48,365 bases of DNA. Source: Fibrobacter sp. (lineage in GTDB: Bacteria; Fibrobacterota; Chitinivibrionia; Chitinivibrionales; Chitinispirillaceae). The stretch lies in NCBI GenBank assembly GCA_012523595.1, contig JAAYIG010000043.1:1-48365 (forward strand), given 5' to 3'. The notes beneath the pieces were generated by a model that did not search any database, was not told where the DNA came from, and saw only the letters and a list, made by a program, of their open reading frames with translations. Of this stretch, positions 1-8,496 are shown one piece after another (the first letter of the stretch is position 1; the number at the start of each line of letters is the position of its first letter). The translations under genes were made by a program, and so were the position numbers.

Positions 1-162
1 AGTCTGACACGAGTGATAGAAACCCTGCTTAAAGAAAATCCCATCAAAAATACCTGTAAAGAATATTCAGGAACTGCCGTTGTAGAGACGGCTTCTAAAA
101 CGTATTTTATTAAATTACAGAACTGGTGTAAAAATAAACTTTTTTCCAGTTCAACTGCATAA
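1..162 (+). CDS. C-terminal fragment of an unrecognised protein
   Basis: An open frame runs from the left edge to a TAA at 160-162 and encodes the last 53 residues of a protein whose start lies outside the window. The tail is lysine-rich, contains a TWC-like stretch (NWCKNK) and ends in SSSTA. I do not recognise a family and propose no function. It ends 8 nt before the sigma-54 regulator and reads in the same direction, so the two may be co-transcribed. Frame continuity is the only evidence. Confidence 0.5.
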   Translation, partial: SLTRVIETLLKENPIKNTCKEYSGTAVVETASKTYFIKLQNWCKNKLFSSSTA

Positions 163-170
163 AAAATGCT

Positions 171-1556
171 ATGTCAATAATCTCAAATACAACCGGTAAA
201 ATTAATAAATCTGTTCTGGTTATCTCCTCAGATATCCCTTTCCGTGCCAGGATAAGAGAAAACCTCTCTTTACATGGACTCCATGTGATTGAGACCGGCT
301 CTCAGGCAGAAGCTCTGTCAGCCTTCGATCAATCCCAAATCGGAATCGTGTTTTTAGATATCCAGCAGATGCCCATGATCGAGCTTGATATTGTTAGCTA
401 TATCCGCACCAGATACAGTGCGGAGATTGTGGTCTTTACAACAATGAACGAGCTGGAAGAAGCCACAAACGCCCTCCGAAATGGCGCCGCATTCTATCTG
501 GTAAAACCATTTAAGATGACCGACCTCAAATCCGTCCTGGATAAACTCGCACTGCGGATTGAGAGACAGGATGACCAGATCCAGCTTGAACAACAGTTCC
601 TCTCTGACCTGATGGCAGGTTCACCATCGATGGAGAAGATTCTTAAATTTGCAATGAAAATCTCCCCCACAAATTCAACTATTCTGATTGGCGGAGAAAG
701 CGGAACCGGAAAAGAATTCTTCTCCAGAATAATCCACCGCATGTCAAAAAGAGTCGATGGGCGATTTGTGGCCATGAATTGCGGAGCAATACCGGATACA
801 CTCTTCGAAAGTGAACTCTTCGGTTTCAAAAAAGGCGCATTCACCGGAGCCGACAGGGATAAACCAGGTCTGGTCGAAGAAGCTCATCTGGGAACACTTT
901 TTCTTGATGAAGTGGGAGAACTCTCTGCTCAGGCACAGGTCAAACTCCTGCGTTTCCTCCAGGAAAGGGAATTCCGCAGAATAGGTGAGACAACAAGCAG
1001 ATCGGTCGATGTGAGGATTATCGCAGCAACAAACAAGGACCTTACCCGCCTTATGGAACAGGGGAAATTCAGAGAAGACCTCTTTTTCCGCCTTAACGTT
1101 TTCTATCTGTACTTGCCCCCTTTACGCGAGAGAAAAGAGACTATTCCAAATCTCATCCGTCTCTTTGTCCACAGATACAATCAACTCCTTAACAAACACA
1201 TTAGCCGGTTTTCCAAGGCAGCAGAAGCTATTCTTGCCAACTATGACTATCCGGGAAATATAAGAGAACTGGAAAATATCCTGGAACATGCAGTAGTCCT
1301 GGCCGAAGGAGGCGAAATTACAGAAAAAGACCTTCCGGAATCCATGTTCCGAAACAGGCTGCTGCTCTCAGGACCAACCCAGGACTCCAGTCCCGATTCC
1401 GGAGAAGTGCTTACCCTTGCAGAAATGGAAAAAAGACACATCTCTCAGACTCTGATATTGACCAACTTTAACTATACCGAGGCATCCAGAAAACTGGGTA
1501 TCTCCCGTTCTACACTCTGGCGCAAAATCAAAGAATACAACATAGAGGTCAAGTAA
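171..1556 (+). CDS. NtrC-family sigma-54-dependent response regulator
   Basis: Transcription activator of 461 aa with three domains. An N-terminal receiver (about 12-130) keeps the phospho-acceptor Asp63, the switch Thr90/91 and Lys112. A central AAA+ ATPase (about 145-385) has Walker A GESGTGKE near 175-182, the sigma-54-contacting loop GAFTGA at 222-227, and Walker B LFLDE at 243-247. A C-terminal Fis-type helix-turn-helix (about 425-461) ends the protein. The family remodels sigma-54 RNA polymerase at -24/-12 promoters. The Mg-binding acidic pair that normally follows the first strand is Ser19-Ser20, so control by phosphorylation is doubtful. No partner histidine kinase is visible. The thioesterase start follows the stop codon directly, which indicates translational coupling. 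The start has no clear Shine-Dalgarno, so its exact position is less certain. Confidence 0.93.
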   Translation: MSIISNTTGKINKSVLVISSDIPFRARIRENLSLHGLHVIETGSQAEALSAFDQSQIGIVFLDIQQMPMIELDIVSYIRTRYSAEIVVFTTMNELEEATNALRNGAAFYLVKPFKMTDLKSVLDKLALRIERQDDQIQLEQQFLSDLMAGSPSMEKILKFAMKISPTNSTILIGGESGTGKEFFSRIIHRMSKRVDGRFVAMNCGAIPDTLFESELFGFKKGAFTGADRDKPGLVEEAHLGTLFLDEVGELSAQAQVKLLRFLQEREFRRIGETTSRSVDVRIIAATNKDLTRLMEQGKFREDLFFRLNVFYLYLPPLRERKETIPNLIRLFVHRYNQLLNKHISRFSKAAEAILANYDYPGNIRELENILEHAVVLAEGGEITEKDLPESMFRNRLLLSGPTQDSSPDSGEVLTLAEMEKRHISQTLILTNFNYTEASRKLGISRSTLWRKIKEYNIEVK

Positions 1557-1943
1557 ATGAAAATCAGAATCTACTACGAAGACACCGACTGCGGAAATGT
1601 GGTATATTACGCCAACTACCTGAAATACATGGAACGAAGCAGAACAGAACTGCTGAGAAAACAGGGAGTGGATCTTTCCGAATATCAGAAAAATAATATC
1701 CTGTTCGCTGTAATCGAAGCAAATGTCAAATACCGCGCACCGGCACGATACAACGATCTTCTGGACGTCCAGTCAATTGTAAATGAAATCACTGCGGCAA
1801 CAATCGGTTTTGAAACAACCATTAAAAATGAATCCGGAGTATTGCTTGTCAAAGGGAACATCAGGCTGGCATGCATGAGATCTGATGGAAGAGCAAGAAG
1901 AATCCCTGAAGAAATCAAGCAGGCACTGACTGGCTCTGTTTAG
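1557..1943 (+). CDS. ybgC: YbgC-like acyl-CoA thioesterase (hotdog fold)
   Basis: Single-domain 4-hydroxybenzoyl-CoA thioesterase-type hotdog protein of 128 aa, a normal length for the family. The N-terminal signature YYEDTDCGNVVYYANY places the catalytic Asp at residue 11, with conserved Tyr17/Tyr18 and the ERSRTE stretch after it. Family members hydrolyse acyl-CoA thioesters in the cytoplasm. In Proteobacteria ybgC sits with tol-pal, but here it directly follows a sigma-54 regulator (TAA then ATG, no gap) and no tol genes are visible. Its last 29 bases overlap the end of the convergent trmFO. The exact substrate cannot be told from sequence. Confidence 0.88.
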   Translation: MKIRIYYEDTDCGNVVYYANYLKYMERSRTELLRKQGVDLSEYQKNNILFAVIEANVKYRAPARYNDLLDVQSIVNEITAATIGFETTIKNESGVLLVKGNIRLACMRSDGRARRIPEEIKQALTGSV

Positions 1944-3300
1944 CCTCACTGCCCCTCACCAGCCCTGTCTTCAGGCTCCAGTCTATCATTCCCTTCACCC
2001 CCCTGTCACAAAGAAGCTCTTTCTTCTCCTTCTTCCAACCCCTCCCCTTCCTCTTTTCCTCAAGAGGCGGAAACAGGCCGAAATGGATATTGCTAGGTGT
2101 AAAGCTCTTCTCCTCAGAACAGGTAACATGGCGTAACAGTGAACCAAGCGCAGTCTCGGCAGGAGGCACCACAAAAGTTTCACCCCTGACCCTCGCCACA
2201 ACTGCAGCAGCAGCCAGATGCCCGGTTACCACACTCTCGGTATACCCCTCACTGCCGCAAATCTGACCTGCCAGAAAAAGCGATCTGTTGCTATGAAAAG
2301 AAAGATCCTCACAAAGAAGCTTTGGAGAATCAAGATAGGTATTACGATGAATGCTTCCAAATCGCAGGAATTCGGCTTTCTCCATTCCTGGTATCAAACG
2401 GAAAACACGCTTCTGCTCAGGGATAGTGAGCCGGGTCTGAAACCCTACCAGATTGTAACTCTCCCCTGAAAGTTTCTCTCTCCTTAATTGACACACTGCA
2501 AAAGGACGTTTGCCTGTGCGGGGATCAATAAGACCCACAGGCCTTAGAGGACCAAACGCGAGCGCCTCATAACCCCTCTGCGCCGCAACCTCAATAGGAA
2601 GACAAGCTTCAAAAAATTTCTGATTCTCGAAACTCCGCGCAATAACCCTGTCCGCTTCCCTTAAGGTATCGTAAAAAACCCGGTATTGCTCCTCGGAAAA
2701 TGGACAGTTGAGATAATCCCCCTCGCCATCTTCCCACCTCGATGCGCTGAATACTATTGACATGTCAAGTGAATCTGCCGACACAATCGGAGCTATGGCA
2801 TCGTAGAAATGCAGAGATGATGCGGAGAAAGTCTCTGCAAGCCAGTTTGTAAGGTCCTCCGATGCAAGGGGACCCGCAGCAATTATGCAGCAACGGTATG
2901 ATAAGGGAGGCTCTTTAAGCTCCTGACGAATTAACCTTATACCCGGCTCTTCTCTGATAAGCCTTTCCACCTCAGCGGAAAAAGCCTCACGGTCAACTAC
3001 AAGTGCAGACCCGCCAGGAATTGCACATCTCTTTGCCGCCTCCAGAACTGGACTTCCCAGAATTGACAGTTCCGCTTTTAAAAGACCATGTGCCGATGGA
3101 AGTTGATTGGATTTGAAGGAGTTTGAGCAGACTAACTCTGCAGGATACCCGGTCTTGTGCGCAGGAGTCATCCGCTCAGGACGGGCCTCGAAAAGATCGA
3201 CAGAAATACCGTTTCTGGCCAGAACCAAAGCAGCTTCACTGCCCGCCAGCCCGGCTCCAATAATGGCAACTGTACCCAATGTATCGCCCGGTTTCCTCAA
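1915..3300 (-). CDS. trmFO: TrmFO, folate-dependent tRNA m5U54 methyltransferase
   Basis: Flavoprotein that makes ribothymidine at tRNA position 54 using methylene-tetrahydrofolate and FADH2, in place of the SAM-dependent TrmA. The 461-aa product has an N-terminal FAD-binding GAGLAG at 15-20. It also has the family motif around ELVCSNSFKS (Cys58) and EACLPIE (Cys233), which matches the two functional cysteines of the family. The start is a TTG (3300-3298) overlapping the topA stop as TTGA, so translation is probably coupled to topA; a second TTG seven codons later is possible. The topA-trmFO pairing is common in bacteria using TrmFO. The 3' end overlaps the convergent ybgC by 29 bases. Confidence 0.95.
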   Translation of the reverse strand: MRKPGDTLGTVAIIGAGLAGSEAALVLARNGISVDLFEARPERMTPAHKTGYPAELVCSNSFKSNQLPSAHGLLKAELSILGSPVLEAAKRCAIPGGSALVVDREAFSAEVERLIREEPGIRLIRQELKEPPLSYRCCIIAAGPLASEDLTNWLAETFSASSLHFYDAIAPIVSADSLDMSIVFSASRWEDGEGDYLNCPFSEEQYRVFYDTLREADRVIARSFENQKFFEACLPIEVAAQRGYEALAFGPLRPVGLIDPRTGKRPFAVCQLRREKLSGESYNLVGFQTRLTIPEQKRVFRLIPGMEKAEFLRFGSIHRNTYLDSPKLLCEDLSFHSNRSLFLAGQICGSEGYTESVVTGHLAAAAVVARVRGETFVVPPAETALGSLLRHVTCSEEKSFTPSNIHFGLFPPLEEKRKGRGWKKEKKELLCDRGVKGMIDWSLKTGLVRGSEAKQSQSVPA

Positions 3301-5570
3301 ACTTCCGCAGTCACTTCAGGTGTGCTCTGCTTTGCCGGTATCTCGTCTTTACATGAGATACACCTCATGACCGCACCCTTACGCTTCGTCTCCCTGTAAA
3401 CCATCATCGGAAAACCGCACTTCTGGCATTTCTGGTCAACAGGACGGTCCCAGGTCGCAAATGTACACCCGGGATAAGCACTGCAGCCATAGAAAACCTT
3501 TCCACGACGGGTCTTACGCTCGACAATCGTCCCCTCACAACCCTCCTGAGGACAACGCACTCCGGTAGACATCGATTTGGTATTCCTGCACTCAGGAAAT
3601 TTTGAACAGCCAAGAAAACGGTTCCCGTTGATAGTAAGAATCACCATCGATGCACCGCATTTGTCACATTTCTCATCGGTCTGGACAACATCCATCTTTT
3701 CCAGCGGCTCGGTGTATTTACATGCCGGAAAACCTTGACAGGCAAGAAATTTGCCGTTTCTGCTCCATTTAATCACCAGCGGATGCTTCCCGCATTCGGG
3801 ACATGTCCGCTCTGTAACCTCCTGGTTCTGCGCCCGCAGATCTTTTATACTCTGACGTACATCGGCCAGACGGCTGGAAAATGGACCGTAAAAATCTCTG
3901 AGCACCTGCACCCAGTCGGCATTTCCCACCTCTACCTTGTCCAGCGATGATTCCATGTCGGCTGTAAAACCTACGTCAAAAACACTGGAGAACTCCTTTA
4001 CAAGTATGTTCTTGACCATCATACCCACCTCAGATGGCACAAACCGACGCGATTCAACATTTACATACTTGCGTCTCTTCAGTGTATCAATAATCTGAGC
4101 ATAAGTACTCGGCCTTCCTATCCCCTTGTCCTCAAGCTCCCTCACCAGCGATGCTTCAGTGTAACGGGGGGGGGGCTGCGTAAAGTGCTGCTTATCAAGA
4201 AGTTCCTTCAGAGTAACCGGCTTGTGGGCAGAAAGATTCGGAAGTCTCTCATTCTGACTCTCGCCCGACTCGGAACTGTCTTCCACAGTCTCATCGTAAA
4301 GAGCAAGAAATCCATCAAACTTTATGATACTGCCTGTAGCACGGAACACACATCCATCACCCTCTATATCAACCCTTGTAGAATCGAAAACTGCATTTTC
4401 CATCTGTGAAGCCAGAAAACGCTTCCAGATCAGTTCGTACAGACGATGCTGATCCCGTGAGAGATACTGTTTCATCCTGTCAGGAGAGAAATCAAGATTC
4501 ACCTGCGATGGCCTGATCGCTTCGTGTGCGTCCTGTGCGTTCTTGTTCTTGCCATATAATCTTGGTGCCGCAGGAAGATACTTGTCGCCCAGAAGCTCCT
4601 TTATAACCTTTGATGCATCCTGCAAGGCCTCCGTGGCTATACGCGTCGAATCGGTACGCATGTAGGTGATTAACCCCATTGAACCCAGTTCGCCAAGTTC
4701 CAATCCCTCATAGAGCTGCTGCGCTATCATCATTGTCTTTGCAGCCGAAAATCCCAGCTTCCTGGCCGCTTCCTGCTGCAAAGTACTGGTGATAAACGGC
4801 GGATAAGGCTTGCGAACCTTCTCAGACCTGGTCACATCCTTTATGCTGTAATCTACCCCGCTCAGACGGGTTATAATAGCCTTGGCTGCAGCCTCATCGG
4901 GGATAAGCGCATGCTCCTGGTCACCCTTTTTCCCGTCAATAGAGAAGAGCTTTGCGGAAAAGGATGATTTCTCATATTCGAAAGTTCCATGAATAGACCA
5001 GTACTCCATCTGTTTGAACGCCTTTATCTCTTCTTCGCGCTCACATATCAGACGAAGAGCAACAGACTGCACCCGTCCGGCACTCAACCCCCTGAAAACA
5101 GTCCGCCAGAGAATCGGGGAAACCTGATAACCCACGATCCGGTCAAGTATACGCCGCGCCTGCTGAGCATTGACCTTGTTCATGTCAATCTCTTTGGGAT
5201 TCTCAAATGCAGAAAGCACCGCGCGCCTGGTGATCTCATTGAACATCACCCTCTTTACACTTGTGTTCTCATTCTTTATAGACTCAGCTACATGCCAGGC
5301 AATAGCTTCCCCTTCACGGTCAGGGTCGGGTGCGAGATAAACATCCTCCACCTTCGATGCCTCATCACGGAGAGAACGAAGTATGCGACGTTTCCCCTTG
5401 GAGGTTGTGTACTTGGGACGAAAATCCTTCTCCAGGTCCACACCCAACTCTTTTTCAGGCAAATCTATTATGTGCCCCATCGTTGCCCGCACCGCAAAAT
5501 CCTTCCCCAGATACTTGGATATGGTCTTGCACTTCGCAGGCGACTCCACTATTACCAGATGTTTTGCCAT
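3297..5570 (-). CDS. topA: DNA topoisomerase I (type IA)
   Basis: Relaxes negative supercoils by passing a strand through a transient single-strand break. The Toprim domain is at the N-terminus, with Glu9 (IVESPAK) and the DPDREGE acidic triad at 82-86. The catalytic tyrosine is Tyr303 in ITYMRTDSTR. Four zinc modules of the CxxC...C type fill about residues 589-740, the usual C-terminal tail. I chose ATG 5570 (757 aa; MAKHLVIVES) over an in-frame ATG at 5603: AAAGGA lies upstream at a usable distance, a TATAAA-like element at 5593-5598 would put transcription start downstream of 5603, and homologues begin here. A run of ten C (4166-4175) encodes Pro466-468 of the conserved QPPPRYTEASL motif. 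The purH stop is 83 nt upstream. Confidence 0.96.
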   Translation of the reverse strand: MAKHLVIVESPAKCKTISKYLGKDFAVRATMGHIIDLPEKELGVDLEKDFRPKYTTSKGKRRILRSLRDEASKVEDVYLAPDPDREGEAIAWHVAESIKNENTSVKRVMFNEITRRAVLSAFENPKEIDMNKVNAQQARRILDRIVGYQVSPILWRTVFRGLSAGRVQSVALRLICEREEEIKAFKQMEYWSIHGTFEYEKSSFSAKLFSIDGKKGDQEHALIPDEAAAKAIITRLSGVDYSIKDVTRSEKVRKPYPPFITSTLQQEAARKLGFSAAKTMMIAQQLYEGLELGELGSMGLITYMRTDSTRIATEALQDASKVIKELLGDKYLPAAPRLYGKNKNAQDAHEAIRPSQVNLDFSPDRMKQYLSRDQHRLYELIWKRFLASQMENAVFDSTRVDIEGDGCVFRATGSIIKFDGFLALYDETVEDSSESGESQNERLPNLSAHKPVTLKELLDKQHFTQPPPRYTEASLVRELEDKGIGRPSTYAQIIDTLKRRKYVNVESRRFVPSEVGMMVKNILVKEFSSVFDVGFTADMESSLDKVEVGNADWVQVLRDFYGPFSSRLADVRQSIKDLRAQNQEVTERTCPECGKHPLVIKWSRNGKFLACQGFPACKYTEPLEKMDVVQTDEKCDKCGASMVILTINGNRFLGCSKFPECRNTKSMSTGVRCPQEGCEGTIVERKTRRGKVFYGCSAYPGCTFATWDRPVDQKCQKCGFPMMVYRETKRKGAVMRCISCKDEIPAKQSTPEVTAEV

Positions 5571-5653
5571 ATACGCCAATTTTCCTTTAATATTTATACT
5601 CATTTATGATTTCAAACAAATCGACCCAGAATGCTGCAAAAACAATGCCGTGC

Positions 5654-7273
5654 TTAGTGACAAAAATGCCGCATTCCCGTAAAAACCATAGACATTCCAT
5701 ACCGGTTACAAGCCTCTACCACTTCCCCGTCCCGCTTTGATCCTCCGGGCTGCACTATATACCTTATACCCGCACTATGCGCTTCCTCAATCGCATCCGG
5801 GAAAGGAAAAAACGCATCCGAAGCCATAACCATGTCCTCAAATTCGGCAAACTTTAAATCCCCGGGAACTGACTTGCCCTCATTCTGGTACTCCCGGGCA
5901 AGATTCTCACAAACCTTTGGAACGGCAAGCTTCCTGAGCGCATCTACACGGTTTGGCTGACCCGCACCCATACCCAGAACTCTGTAAACACCCTGAGCAT
6001 ACTCCTGCGCCAGAACTATAGCATTTGATTTCACGTGCTTGCAGGCTCTCCAGGCAAAACACCCCAGCATCTCCTTTTCCGGAGGAAATGCCTGAGCAGT
6101 CACAGACTCCCATTTTTCACTGACACCCGTATCACGATACTGCCACAAAAGACCGCCTGTAACATGCTTCAATGTGAATGCTTCCTTCTCGCTTCCAGCC
6201 AGTTCTCCAACCGCAAGAAGCCTTATAACCATGCTCTTCTCTTTCAGATACTGGAGCGCATCCGGTGTAAAATCCGGAGCTATTATCATCTCCACAAACC
6301 GCCCTGCAAGAACCTCAGCCGCATCTTTGTCCAAAACCCGGTTGACCGCTATAATGCTGCCAAAAGCAGAGATTGGATCTCCCGACCAGGCCGCCTCCAG
6401 CGCCTGAGCCAGTGTATTTCCCGTTGCCAGTCCACAGGGATTTGTATGTTTGATTACGGCTGCCGAGGGAGAATCTGAAAACTCTTTTATAACCTCTAAC
6501 GCAGCATCACCATCAACGATATTGTTGAAAGACAACTCTTTCCCATGCAACTGACATGCATTGGCTACAGATGGCTCCTGGCTCTTTCCCCTGAAAAAAA
6601 CCGCGCTCTGATGCGGATTCTCTCCATAACGAAGGGAAGAACCTTTTCCATAAGAGATCCGCAGTATCTTCTCTCCAAGATAAACATCACTGAGGTACTT
6701 GTCGATATTGGCATCATAATCCGCAGTATGGCGAAATGCTTTCACAGCCAGATACTTCCGGCTCTCAAATGTGACCCCGCCGAACTTTGAAATCTCATCT
6801 AGAATAAGGTCGTAATCACCAGGATCAACTACAATTGTAACATAGGCATGGTTCTTGGCCGCACTCCTGACCATCGTCGGCCCCCCGATATCAATATTCT
6901 CTATCGCCTCCTCAATAGTCACATCTTTCCTGAGAACAGTCTTCTCAAAAGGATACAGATTGACTACAACCAGGTCTATGGGCTCAATTCCATTCTCTGC
7001 CATCTGCTTTATATGCTCAGGATTATCCCTTATCGCCAGGATTCCCCCATGGACACGAGGATGAAGAGTCTTTACTCGGCCATCCATAATCTCAGGATGT
7101 CCGGTGTAGGAATCCACAGATTTTACCGCAACCCCACTCTCTTTGAGGCTTCTCGATGTCCCCCCGGTAGAAAGTATCTCCACACCGTTTTTCACCAGTT
7201 CGCGTGCAAATTCCACTACACCCGTTTTGTCTGACACACTGATAAGTGCCCGCTTGACCGGCATTACCTTCAT
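5654..7273 (-). CDS. purH: PurH, bifunctional AICAR transformylase / IMP cyclohydrolase
   Basis: Performs the last two steps of de novo purine synthesis: formylation of AICAR with 10-formyl-THF, then ring closure to IMP. The 539-aa length is normal. The N-terminal MGS-like cyclohydrolase half carries STGGTS (about 35-40) and GRVKTLHP (about 65-72). The transformylase half has the catalytic Lys275-His276 in IKHTNPCG. Start 7273 is supported by AAAGGGA about 10 nt upstream; the Met at codon 4 has its purine stretch too close. It leads the purH-topA-trmFO group. The other purine gene in the window, purM, lies 37 kb away. Confidence 0.97.
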   Translation of the reverse strand: MKVMPVKRALISVSDKTGVVEFARELVKNGVEILSTGGTSRSLKESGVAVKSVDSYTGHPEIMDGRVKTLHPRVHGGILAIRDNPEHIKQMAENGIEPIDLVVVNLYPFEKTVLRKDVTIEEAIENIDIGGPTMVRSAAKNHAYVTIVVDPGDYDLILDEISKFGGVTFESRKYLAVKAFRHTADYDANIDKYLSDVYLGEKILRISYGKGSSLRYGENPHQSAVFFRGKSQEPSVANACQLHGKELSFNNIVDGDAALEVIKEFSDSPSAAVIKHTNPCGLATGNTLAQALEAAWSGDPISAFGSIIAVNRVLDKDAAEVLAGRFVEMIIAPDFTPDALQYLKEKSMVIRLLAVGELAGSEKEAFTLKHVTGGLLWQYRDTGVSEKWESVTAQAFPPEKEMLGCFAWRACKHVKSNAIVLAQEYAQGVYRVLGMGAGQPNRVDALRKLAVPKVCENLAREYQNEGKSVPGDLKFAEFEDMVMASDAFFPFPDAIEEAHSAGIRYIVQPGGSKRDGEVVEACNRYGMSMVFTGMRHFCH

Positions 7274-7588
7274 TTGTAAATTTCCCTTTCTATATTAGCC
7301 GGTAAAAAAATCCACAAAGGAAATACAATATGATTAATTACCCCTGATCCATGCAACCTTGCTACAAAAACTGAATGGAATTCCTCAAAAAAACATCCCA
7401 TTCTGAAAAAAGTCCATGATCTTCGTTCTCTTCCTATCGATGTAACTTCATAAACATTCTGTTACATCGCAGGCTCACTATAATCTACTCTGGATAACTC
7501 TCAATTTCGATATGTAGCGGCAATTGTGGAAAATGCTCAGGAGGACTAAGCGATAGTTAGTTACAGAGGCAGTCAGAGGATCTTAACC
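7274..7588. other. Intergenic region upstream of purH
   Basis: About 315 bases with no supported gene. It should hold the purH promoter, but I could not pick one convincingly. A perfect TATAAT at 7479-7484 on the + strand lacks a good -35 box. The main structure is the 9-bp inverted repeat listed separately. Short open stretches near 7490-7560 carry a Shine-Dalgarno-like AGGAGG but stop at once. Confidence 0.5.
7438..7469. repeat. 9-bp perfect inverted repeat (CGATGTAAC / GTTACATCG)
   Basis: CGATGTAAC (7438-7446) and its exact complement GTTACATCG (7461-7469) are separated by 14 AT-rich bases. It lies about 165 bases upstream of purH. The symmetric arms could be an operator for a dimeric regulator, or the stem of an RNA hairpin. 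No T-run follows on either strand, so it is not an intrinsic terminator. The repeat is certain; its role is not known. Confidence 0.5.
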
Positions 7589-7615
7589 CAAAAAAAGGCC
7601 GGAAAAAATCCGGCC
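7589..7615 (-). terminator. Rho-independent terminator of the small outer-membrane protein gene
   Basis: On the minus strand a 7-bp GC-rich stem (GGCCGGA with TCCGGCC, arms 7597-7603 and 7609-7615) closes a T-rich loop and is followed at once by seven T. It starts 25 nt past the stop codon of the 7641-8114 gene. This is a textbook intrinsic terminator. Confidence 0.88.
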
Positions 7616-7640
7616 CGTAAACACATTTTTTCTTTTTAGG

Positions 7641-8114
7641 TCAGAAATAAAACCTCGCGCCTGCAACCCACGTATAAAACAGGTCACCTACATAAAAATG
7701 CATAAAATTGATAACTGGAAGATAATTCACGAATACTCCCCAAGGAGCCCAGGGCATAAACCATTCAGCTCCCACTTTACCCTGAAGACCCATTTGAAAA
7801 CCAAAACCTATCTCTGTCCATAATCCGCCACCGAAACTAAGCATCATGTCGCCTTTGGGGAAATCAAAGTACTCTTTGTTGTGTGTGAAACTTGCCTGTA
7901 AATGCAGACCCCATCTATACCCTACTGATCCATCTACAGCCAGAGCGTCAGTAAACCAGTATTTCACAGTCCCACCACCCCAGGGATGATCTCCGAGTAT
8001 TCCTCCCAGAGCAAAACTCCCTCCCTCAGGCGAGGCTTGTTTGTCTTGTCCAAAACAGAAGGAAAAGGCAAACAATGAAAGAAAAACAGTTCGTCTTAAC
8101 AGCCCTGCACTCAT
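7641..8114 (-). CDS. Small secreted beta-barrel-like outer-membrane protein
   Basis: Predicted 157-aa protein with an N-terminal signal peptide: Arg-Arg, then the hydrophobic stretch TVFLSLFAFSFCFG, with cleavage likely near residues 21-23. The rest is rich in Gly, Trp, Tyr and Phe, has the alternating pattern of transmembrane beta strands, and ends in RFYF with a terminal Phe as in many outer-membrane barrels. I do not recognise a named family. ATG 8114 is preferred over upstream in-frame codons because AGGAGG sits 6 nt before it and the signal peptide begins there. It stands alone with its own terminator. A weak promoter (TTGCAT with a TTTTAT-like -10) may lie at about 8145-8176. Confidence 0.75.
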   Translation of the reverse strand: MSAGLLRRTVFLSLFAFSFCFGQDKQASPEGGSFALGGILGDHPWGGGTVKYWFTDALAVDGSVGYRWGLHLQASFTHNKEYFDFPKGDMMLSFGGGLWTEIGFGFQMGLQGKVGAEWFMPWAPWGVFVNYLPVINFMHFYVGDLFYTWVAGARFYF

Positions 8115-8496
8115 AAAAAACCTCCTGATCAATAAAAAGTGTCCTATAAAATGGTTTAAGCTCTGAAAAATGCAATCAGGTTTTCTGAAGGGGTGTTTTT
8201 CCGGAAACCTCCCCCTCCCCGTGTACCAGATCTTTTCCTGTGTCACCTCCAGGATGAATTTGTGAATTAAACGCTTAAGTCATTGTTTCACCCCAGAGAT
8301 AATTTTATGATTTGATGCCTTATTTCACTATTTCACCCCCTCCTCCGCATCTCTGCACGAGTTCCCCTTCTCTTGACCTTAATTCCTTTATTATCTCTCT
8401 CTCCTCTTAAAAATTCAATCTCTCCTTGAGGATAAATCCTGTATATTTCTCATGTTATATTTAAGCGGAAAACGAGTAAAAACAAAGGCAAGAAAC
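8115..8496. other. Divergent intergenic region
   Basis: About 380 bases between two divergently transcribed genes. The + strand is pyrimidine-rich across roughly 8330-8430 (CCCCCTCCTCC, CTCTCTCTCC). TTGACC followed by AT-rich sequence near 8374-8400 and TATATT near 8441-8446 are candidate promoter pieces for the epimerase, but no pair has proper spacing. No gene or clear repeat was seen. Confidence 0.4.

Noticed and set aside
4166-4175. Broken topA due to the C tract
   Set aside because: At the length given the frame is intact through the four zinc modules, so the gene is annotated as functional.
7479-7560. Gene remnant with an AGGAGG and a Cys-rich short peptide (SICSGNCGKCSGG)
   Set aside because: The open stretch is under 20 codons between stops, no start codon follows the AGGAGG at the right distance, and a chance match is likely.
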